From: Thermoanaerobaculia bacterium
Lineage (GTDB): Bacteria; Acidobacteriota; Thermoanaerobaculia; Multivoradales; JAHZIX01
Length of the DNA: 45,771 nucleotides
Direction: 5' to 3'
Assembly (NCBI GenBank): GCA_027069135.1
Contig: JALXFE010000404.1
Coordinates: 1 to 45,771 of the forward strand
Below are positions 39,710 to 45,771 of the stretch, piece by piece. Under the pieces are notes generated by a model. It made no database searches, was not told the origin of the DNA, and was given only the letters and a program-made list of their open reading frames with translations. The first letter of the stretch is position 1. Every line of letters begins with the position of its first letter. The position numbers were made by a program, and so were the translations under genes.

Positions 39710-42700
39710 GCCACGACCACGATCGAGACATCGCCATCATCGGCATGGCCGGACGGTTCCCCGGAGCCCGGGATCTCGACGCCTATTGGGCCAACCTCCG
39801 GGACGGCGTCGAAGGCATCCGCAACTTCACCGACGAAGAGTTGCGCCAGGCGGGGGTGTCGGAGGCTCTCCTGCGGGATCCTCGCTATGTCAAAGCCGGC
39901 AGCTTGTTGGAGGGGATCGAGGACTTCGACGCGGAATTCTTCGGCTACCCGGCCCGGGAAGCGGAGATTCTCGATCCTCAGCAGCGCCTCTTCTTGGAGC
40001 ATTGTTGGTCCGCTCTGGAGGATAGCGGCTACGAGCCGAATTCCTACGAGGGGCTCATCGGCGTCTATGGCGGCGTCGCCTGGAATACCTATCTGCTGAG
40101 CAATCTCACCACCCATCGGGAGCTCTTCGAGGGGGGCGGAGCCTTCCAGCTCTTCATCACCAGCGACAAGGATTTCATGCCCACGCGGGTGTCCTACAAG
40201 CTCAATCTGAGAGGTCCCAGCATGATCCTCCAGACCAGCTGCTCCACCTCCTTAGTGGCGGTGCACCTGGCCTGCCTCAGCCTGCTCAACTACGAATGCG
40301 ATCTGGCCATGGCCGGCGGGGTCACCGTCAAGGTGCCCCAGGAAGCGGGGTATTACTATCTCGACGGAGGGCTGGCCTCGCCGGACGGTCGATGCCGGGC
40401 CTTCGACGCCCGGGGCGCCGGCACGGTCTTCGGCAGCGGCGTCGGTGTGGTGGTTCTGAAACGCCTCGCCGAGGCCCTGGAGGACGGCGATACCATCCGC
40501 GCGGTGGTGCGGGGCTCCGCCGTCAACAACGACGGTTCCTTGAAGGTCAGCTACACGGCCCCCAGCGTCGAGGGCCAGGCGGAGGTCATCGCCGCGGCCC
40601 AGGAGGTGGCCGGCATCGATCCCCGCACCGTTCAATACATCGAAGCCCACGGCACGGGCACGTCGTTGGGCGATCCCATCGAGGTGGCGGCCTTGACCAA
40701 AGTCTTTCGAGAGACGACGGAGGACCGGGGCTTCTGCGCCTTGGGCTCGGTCAAGACCAATATCGGCCACCTAGACGCCGCGGCGGGCGTTGCCGGCCTG
40801 ATCAAGACGGTCTTGGCCCTCGAAAACCGGCAACTCCCGCCGAGCCTGCATTTCGAGACCCCCAATCCGGCCATCGATTTTGCCGGCAGCCCCTTCTTCG
40901 TCAATGCCGAGCTGCGGCCCTGGGAGGCCGGAGAGGCGCCGCGCCGGGCCGGGGTCAGCTCCTTTGGGGTGGGGGGGACCAACGCCCACATCGTCCTCGA
41001 AGAAGCACCGGCCCGAGAGCCTTCCGGCCCCTCCCGAGATCACCACCTCCTGGTGCTCTCAGCCCGATCCGAGAAAGCCCTGGATGCGGCCACGCAGAAC
41101 CTGGCGGGAGTGCTGGATCGGGAAGACGCGCCGCCCCTGGGGGATCTCTCCTTCACCTTGCGTTGCGGTCGCAAGACCTTTCGTCATCGCCGGATCCTGA
41201 TTTGCCAGGATCGGGAGGACGCCGCCCGAGCCTTAGACGCCCGGGAGCCCCGGCGAGTGTTGACGGCCCATGAAGAGGCCGATCCCCGGCAACGACCGGT
41301 AGTCTTTCTGCTTTCCGGTCAGGGAAGCCAATACATAGGCATGGGGCGCCAGCTCTACCTCAAGGAAGCGGTCTTTCGGCTGGCTCTGGATCGCTGTGCG
41401 GAGATTCTCGAGGCACCCCTGGGCCGAGATCTCCGGCCTCTCCTATTCGAGGATTCCGGGCCACAGGCGGCGGCAGAGCTCCAACAAACGGCCCTGGCCC
41501 AACCGGCTCTCTTCGCGGTGGAGTTTGCCTTGAGCGAGCTCTGGCGCTCCTGGGGTGTTACTCCGACGGCCCTCTTGGGCCATAGCCTGGGCGAGTACAC
41601 GGCGGCGTGCCTGGCGGGGGTCTTTTCGTTGGAGGAGGGCCTGGCGCTGGTCGCGCGGCGGGGAGCTCTGATGCAGGAGCTACCCGCCGGCGCCATGCTC
41701 GCCGTGCCCCTGGCGGAAGAGGAGATCTCCGGCCGTCTGCCGGCCGAGATCAGTCTCGCCGCCCTCAACGAGCCGTCGCGCAGTGTGGTCTCCGGGCCGC
41801 CGGAGGTGATGGCCGCCTTTGCGGAGACGCTGAAGAAGGAAGGCGTCCTCAGTCGGCGCCTTCATACCTCCCACGCCTTCCACTCCTCGATGATGGAGCC
41901 CATGATCGAGGCCTTCCGGCAAGAGCTCGAGAAGATAGACCTGCAACCCCCTCGGGTGCCGATCCTCTCGAACCTCACGGGAACCTGGTTGGGTGCCGAA
42001 GAAGCGGCGGACCCGGAGTATTGGCTGCGCCATCTGCGCCAGCCGGTGCGTTTCTCCCGAGGCCTCGAGAAGGCTTTGGAAGATGGGGAGAGGGTGCTCC
42101 TGGAAGTCGGGCCGGGGCGAGCTCTCGCCACCCTGGCGGCGCGTCATCCGGCCCGCCGGGGCCAGCCGGTGATTCCCAGCCTGCGGCATCCCCAGGATGA
42201 AGAGGCCCCCCTCGACGGTACCTTGGAAGCCTATGGTCGGCTGTGGCTGGCGGGTCAGGAGCTCGCGCCCCAGGCCTTCTTCGAAGGCGAAGACCGCCAA
42301 CGGGTACCGTTGCCGACCTATCCTTTCGAGCGCCGCCGCTATTGGATCGAGGCCGGGGAGGTGCTCTCCCGAGACGCCCTGGAAGGGGTTCGGAAGATTG
42401 GGGACATCGCCGATTGGTTCTATCTGCCGGCCTGGCAGCCCTCGCTGCGACCCGCTGAAGTCGCCGAGCTTCCCCGGAATTGGCTGATCTTCGAAGATTC
42501 CTGTGGGGTGGCCGCCGCCCTTCGCCAGGAGCTTCTAGGAGAGGATTGCGACGTCGTCATGGTGGTGCCGGGAGATTCCTTCACGGAGGGGCCCGAGGCC
42601 TTCACGGTGGCAGCGGACGCCCCGGAGGATTACCGCCTCCTGCTCGAGGAACTGGCCGTCTCGGGCCGCAGCCCCCAGGTCATCGTCCACGCCGGGGCCC

Positions 42701-44349
42701 TCACCCGGGAGGCCCCCGGCGGCGACGGGGCGGCCTTCGAGGCGGCTCAAACCTTAGGCTTCTTCAGCCTCCTCGCCTTGGCCCAGGCCCTGGCGGAGCA
42801 GCCCGCCGAGGATCGCCAGCTTTGGGTCCTCGGCAACGGCCTGGTCGGCGTCGGCCCCCTGGAGACCCTCCATGCGGAGAAGGCCACGGTCTTAGGGCTG
42901 ATGAAGGTCTTACCCCAAGAGCATCCCCAATGGCATTGCCGCGTGATCGACGTGACCCTCGACGTGGCCCTCGACGGGGAGACTCCCGAGGCTCTCGGGA
43001 GCCACCTCCGGGCGGAGCTCGGTGCCTGTGACGACGAGGAAGTGGTGGCCCTGCGCGGCAGCCAACGATTCCTGCCTCGATTCGAGGCGGTCCGCCGGGA
43101 TGGGGGAACCACCTCTCCTCCGGCGCCACTTCGCCCGGGAGGTAGCTATCTGCTCACCGGCGGTCTCGAAGGTAACGGCTACGCCATGGCCACGGCCCTG
43201 GCTCGCTCGGCAGGGGCGAATATCCTCCTCCTTGAAGAAGACGCCCTGCCTTCCCGAGAGCTCTGGCACGATCTTGGGGAAGATCATCCCGCCGGGATCC
43301 GGGTTCGCCGGGTCGAAGCATTGGAGGCTTTGGGAGCCCGGGTCGAAGCGGTCACCGGTCCCCTGGACGCCAGCGGATTTCGCCGGGCCCTGGACCACGG
43401 GGACGGCTGTTTCGGGGGGGTCCACGGCGTGATCCACGCCGCCGGCACCGTGGGGGAACGGACCTTCCGGGTCGCCCGGGAGACCGGCAGAGAGGAAGCA
43501 GCCTGGCAATTCCAACCCAAAGCCCACGCCCTCTACGCTCTCGAGGAAGTGCTGGCAGAGCGAGCCCAGGTTGGGCAGGAGCTCGATTTCTGCCTCCTCC
43601 TCTCTTCCCTCGCATCGGTCCTGGGGGGATTTGCCTACGGCGCCTACGCCGCAGCCAACAGCTTCCAAGAGGCCTTCGTTCGGGAGCACAACCGGCGGGG
43701 GGGTAGGCCCTGGTCGGCCCTGAGCTGGGATCTCTTGCAATTCGAGGACGAAGCGGAGCAGATCACCGAGTTGCGGGAGGATCTGGCGCAGCTAGCCATG
43801 TCCCCGGCGGAGGGGGAAGAAGCTTTCTTGAGATCCCTGGCTCTCGAAGGGCAGATCCTCGTCTCCACCGCCGACCTAGGCCAGCGCCTGGCCGAGCGGC
43901 GCCGGAGGATCGACGCCCTCCGGGGTCGAGAGAGCGAAGGGGAGGGCACAAGCCCCCGGGCCAAGCACCCTCGGCCGGACCTCACCAACGCCTACGTGGT
44001 GCCGGAAACCGAGTTGGAGAGCCAGCTGGTGGAGATCTGGCAGGACTTTCTCGGCTTCGCGGAAATCGGTGTCGAGGACAATTTCTTCGAGCTCGGTGGC
44101 GACTCCTTCGTGGCGGTCCAGGTGGTGAGCCGGATTCAGGACCGGCTCCAGGTCGAGCTACCGGTGGCGAAGCTCTATCAAGGCTTGACGGTGCGAGCCC
44201 TGGCGGAGCTTCTGGGCCGGGACGAGGAAAGCGCCCAAGCGGAGCTGGCGGAGCAATTGGATGAGCGGCGGCGGAGCATGGATCGGCGCCGGGAGTTTCA
44301 GCAGCGCCGGCGATCCGGTCGCCGTATCTCGAAGGAGGTCCCCGGATGA
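39706..44349 (+). CDS. Type I PKS module: KS-AT-KR(degraded cofactor site)-ACP
   Basis: The protein has 1547 residues, and its ATG overlaps the previous stop (ATGA). The KS (residues ~8-430) has QTSCSTS with Cys179, EAHGTG and TNIGH, all intact. The AT has GHSLGE (Ser627) and HAFH at 723, normally read as malonyl-specific. A reductase-like region follows. Its catalytic part is present ([12 protein letters not shown], Tyr1314 in [10 protein letters not shown]), but the cofactor motif at 1151 reads [10 protein letters not shown] instead of TGGxGxLG, and the following strand has LLLEED without the usual Arg pair, so NADPH binding is doubtful. The ACP has LGGDSF (Ser1467). There is no thioesterase, reductase or condensation domain, so the chain must pass to another protein. 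The Arg-rich tail resembles that of the upstream hybrid and may be a docking element. Its stop overlaps the aspartate kinase start. Confidence 0.94.
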   Translation: MSHDHDRDIAIIGMAGRFPGARDLDAYWANLRDGVEGIRNFTDEELRQAGVSEALLRDPRYVKAGSLLEGIEDFDAEFFGYPAREAEILDPQQRLFLEHCWSALEDSGYEPNSYEGLIGVYGGVAWNTYLLSNLTTHRELFEGGGAFQLFITSDKDFMPTRVSYKLNLRGPSMILQTSCSTSLVAVHLACLSLLNYECDLAMAGGVTVKVPQEAGYYYLDGGLASPDGRCRAFDARGAGTVFGSGVGVVVLKRLAEALEDGDTIRAVVRGSAVNNDGSLKVSYTAPSVEGQAEVIAAAQEVAGIDPRTVQYIEAHGTGTSLGDPIEVAALTKVFRETTEDRGFCALGSVKTNIGHLDAAAGVAGLIKTVLALENRQLPPSLHFETPNPAIDFAGSPFFVNAELRPWEAGEAPRRAGVSSFGVGGTNAHIVLEEAPAREPSGPSRDHHLLVLSARSEKALDAATQNLAGVLDREDAPPLGDLSFTLRCGRKTFRHRRILICQDREDAARALDAREPRRVLTAHEEADPRQRPVVFLLSGQGSQYIGMGRQLYLKEAVFRLALDRCAEILEAPLGRDLRPLLFEDSGPQAAAELQQTALAQPALFAVEFALSELWRSWGVTPTALLGHSLGEYTAACLAGVFSLEEGLALVARRGALMQELPAGAMLAVPLAEEEISGRLPAEISLAALNEPSRSVVSGPPEVMAAFAETLKKEGVLSRRLHTSHAFHSSMMEPMIEAFRQELEKIDLQPPRVPILSNLTGTWLGAEEAADPEYWLRHLRQPVRFSRGLEKALEDGERVLLEVGPGRALATLAARHPARRGQPVIPSLRHPQDEEAPLDGTLEAYGRLWLAGQELAPQAFFEGEDRQRVPLPTYPFERRRYWIEAGEVLSRDALEGVRKIGDIADWFYLPAWQPSLRPAEVAELPRNWLIFEDSCGVAAALRQELLGEDCDVVMVVPGDSFTEGPEAFTVAADAPEDYRLLLEELAVSGRSPQVIVHAGALTREAPGGDGAAFEAAQTLGFFSLLALAQALAEQPAEDRQLWVLGNGLVGVGPLETLHAEKATVLGLMKVLPQEHPQWHCRVIDVTLDVALDGETPEALGSHLRAELGACDDEEVVALRGSQRFLPRFEAVRRDGGTTSPPAPLRPGGSYLLTGGLEGNGYAMATALARSAGANILLLEEDALPSRELWHDLGEDHPAGIRVRRVEALEALGARVEAVTGPLDASGFRRALDHGDGCFGGVHGVIHAAGTVGERTFRVARETGREEAAWQFQPKAHALYALEEVLAERAQVGQELDFCLLLSSLASVLGGFAYGAYAAANSFQEAFVREHNRRGGRPWSALSWDLLQFEDEAEQITELREDLAQLAMSPAEGEEAFLRSLALEGQILVSTADLGQRLAERRRRIDALRGRESEGEGTSPRAKHPRPDLTNAYVVPETELESQLVEIWQDFLGFAEIGVEDNFFELGGDSFVAVQVVSRIQDRLQVELPVAKLYQGLTVRALAELLGRDEESAQAELAEQLDERRRSMDRRREFQQRRRSGRRISKEVPG

Positions 44350-45611
44350 CCAGGCCCGGAATCGTCGTCCAGAAGTACGGCGGGACCTCGGTAGAGACGC
44401 CTGAGGACCTGCGGCGGATCGCCCGGCGGGTGGCGGCGATCCACGGCCGGGGGCATCCCGTCGTCGTGGTGGTCTCCGCCATGGGGGACGCGACGGATCG
44501 ACTGATGGAGAAAGTACGGCAGGTGGCCAAAGACCCGAGCCGGCGGGAGCTGGACTTGCTCCTGGCCACCGGCGAGCTCGCTTCGGCGGCCCTCCTGGCC
44601 ATGGCCCTCGAGGCCTTGGGAGTTGCCGCCGTGGCCCTCTCCGGACCTCAATGCGGCATCTTCACCAATAGCGTCCACGGCAACGCACGGATCCTCGCCG
44701 TGCGACCCCAAAGAATCCAGGCGGAATTGAACGCCGGGAGAGTCGTGGTGGTGGCGGGGTTCCAGGGGGAGAGCCCCGACGGTGAGCTCACCACCCTGGG
44801 CCGCGGCGGATCGGATACCACCGCCGTCGCCTTGGCCGCGGCCCTCGGCATAGAGATCTGCGAGATCAATACGGACGTCGACGGGGTCTTCACGGCGGAC
44901 CCGCGATGGGTCGCCGAGGCCCGCCCCTTGGAGGAGATCGACCCTCGGGAGATGCAGGCCCTGGCCTGGAACGGGGCTCGGGTGCTCAAGGCGGAGGCGG
45001 TGGAATTCGCCCGGGAGAACGGTGTCGGCCTCGAGGTCCGCCGCAGCGATGGTGGCGGTCGCGGTACGAGGGTTCGATCCTTTCCCCAGGGCATGGAAAA
45101 CGCCTGGATCCCGCGCCGAAGCGCCATCTCCGGGGTCGCCGGGCGCAAGGACCTGGTGCGCTTGGAGGGGAGGGCAGGAGCCCCCGCTCTGCCGGCGGAG
45201 TTGATTCGGGAGGTCGCCCCCTACGATCTGGTCTTCGGACGCTCGAGCTCCCTTCATTCCCCCTGGGCCCTCTATCTGAACATCGAGGAGATTCCGCACC
45301 TGGACACCTTCACCGCGGATCTCGAGGGGCGCTTCGGTTCCTGTCTGGAGATCACGGCCGGCCTCGGGGCGGTTTCTCTGGTGGGTTTCGGCATCGGCTC
45401 GCGTCCGCGGGCGTTGTGGGACGCCCTCCGGGTCATGGAAGACGCGGCCTTGGTCACCCTCGATTCCTGGACCGGCCAGGAGAGCCTCACCTTCGTCGTG
45501 ACCGAGGCTGACGTGAGCCTGGGCATCGAAAAGCTCCACGACGCCTTCTTCGGAGAAGAGACCTCGCCCGTCGAAAGTTCCGAGGTCGAAGAAGCTGTTC
45601 TTGGATCCTGA
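44346..45611 (+). CDS. Aspartate kinase (cluster-embedded)
   Basis: The 421-residue protein starts by ATGA overlap with the PKS. The kinase domain shows [64 protein letters not shown] and [17 protein letters not shown]-terminal region of ACT type follows from about residue 255. The enzyme phosphorylates L-aspartate to 4-phospho-aspartate, the first step to aspartate semialdehyde. It is followed directly by a diaminobutyrate aminotransferase-like gene, so it probably feeds 2,4-diaminobutyrate synthesis; translational coupling to the PKS supports dedicated use. Whether the ACT region still senses Lys or Thr cannot be read from the sequence. The alternative is an ectoine-type Ask, but ectA and ectC are not seen here. 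Confidence 0.92.
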   Translation: MTRPGIVVQKYGGTSVETPEDLRRIARRVAAIHGRGHPVVVVVSAMGDATDRLMEKVRQVAKDPSRRELDLLLATGELASAALLAMALEALGVAAVALSGPQCGIFTNSVHGNARILAVRPQRIQAELNAGRVVVVAGFQGESPDGELTTLGRGGSDTTAVALAAALGIEICEINTDVDGVFTADPRWVAEARPLEEIDPREMQALAWNGARVLKAEAVEFARENGVGLEVRRSDGGGRGTRVRSFPQGMENAWIPRRSAISGVAGRKDLVRLEGRAGAPALPAELIREVAPYDLVFGRSSSLHSPWALYLNIEEIPHLDTFTADLEGRFGSCLEITAGLGAVSLVGFGIGSRPRALWDALRVMEDAALVTLDSWTGQESLTFVVTEADVSLGIEKLHDAFFGEETSPVESSEVEEAVLGS

Positions 45612-45639
45612 CCGCCATCATCGAGAAGAGAGGGACGAT

Positions 45640-45771
45640 ATGAAGGACGTGTTTTCTGTCTTGGAATCTGAGGTCCGCAGCTACTGTCGAACCTTTCCTA
45701 CAGTGTTTTATCGGGCCAAGGGTAGTTGGTTGACGGATGAGAACGAGCGCCGATACCTCGACTTCTTCAGC
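45640..45771 (+). CDS. Diaminobutyrate-2-oxoglutarate aminotransferase (EctB-like), 3'-truncated by window
   Basis: Only the first 44 residues are visible, with AGAGGG as RBS about 5 nt before the ATG. The start VLESEVRSYCRTFPTVF followed by AKGSWLTDENERRYLDFFS matches the N-terminus of EctB/Dat class III PLP aminotransferases, which convert aspartate semialdehyde to L-2,4-diaminobutyrate. The pairing with aspartate kinase fits. The active-site Lys and the rest lie downstream of the window. A related omega-aminotransferase is possible but less likely, given the characteristic ExxVRSYCRxFP pattern. Confidence 0.8.
   Translation, partial: MKDVFSVLESEVRSYCRTFPTVFYRAKGSWLTDENERRYLDFFS

Overview
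This 45.8-kb window lies inside a large hybrid NRPS/PKS biosynthetic locus on high-GC DNA (a 60-nt hand count in the second synthetase gave about 73% GC). It probably comes from an Acidobacteriota-like bacterium. The main taxonomic hint is a lone duplicated MacB/FtsX-type permease of the kind called ADOP (acidobacterial duplicated orphan permease). This assignment is an inference; the window has no rRNA or housekeeping marker. No tRNA, rRNA, CRISPR array, insertion sequence or regulator gene was found.

Layout. (1) 2-5008: the 3' end of an NRPS gene, A(partial)-PCP-C-A-PCP-TE, whose last module has a Gln-like specificity code. (2) 5020-7443, minus strand: ADOP-type permease, convergent with the NRPS and followed by a ~346-nt divergent intergenic region. 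(3) 7790-25166: an operon with ATGA overlaps, made of a membrane-anchored penicillin-acylase-family Ntn hydrolase, a 4509-residue NRPS (degenerate C, then A-PCP, three C-A-PCP modules and a TE; predicted Ala-like, Pro-like, Ser, Ser) and an MFS exporter. (4) 25230-28616: a four-gene FkbH/I/J/K-type set (3-hydroxyacyl-CoA dehydrogenase, discrete ACP, acyl-CoA dehydrogenase, FkbH-like HAD enzyme) that makes hydroxymalonyl-ACP; no O-methyltransferase is present. (5) 28706-44349: a 3667-residue FAAL-ACP-C-A(Gly)-PCP-KS-AT-KR-DH-ACP hybrid, coupled to a 1547-residue KS-AT-KR-ACP PKS with no release domain. (6) 44346-45771: aspartate kinase and the start of a diaminobutyrate/EctB-type aminotransferase, suggesting that 2,4-diaminobutyrate is made for the pathway.

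How the genes may work together (inference). A fatty acid is activated by the FAAL, joined to glycine and extended by two PKS modules, and then leaves the window on a line that probably continues downstream. The second NRPS makes a separately TE-released Ala/Pro/Ser/Ser-type peptide or segment. Hydroxymalonyl-ACP and diaminobutyrate are pathway-specific building blocks. A FAAL together with a periplasmic acylase suggests a lipidated precursor trimmed during or after export, as in pyoverdine maturation by PvdQ. Specificity calls come from reading the ten-residue adenylation code by eye against the GrsA core; Ser and Gly are the strongest.

The most unusual structural features are a ~3.2-kb in-phase tandem duplication in the second NRPS with both breakpoints at the same adenylation motif, and a recurrent set of in-frame 12- or 15-nt micro-repeats in loops and linkers of three different megasynthases.
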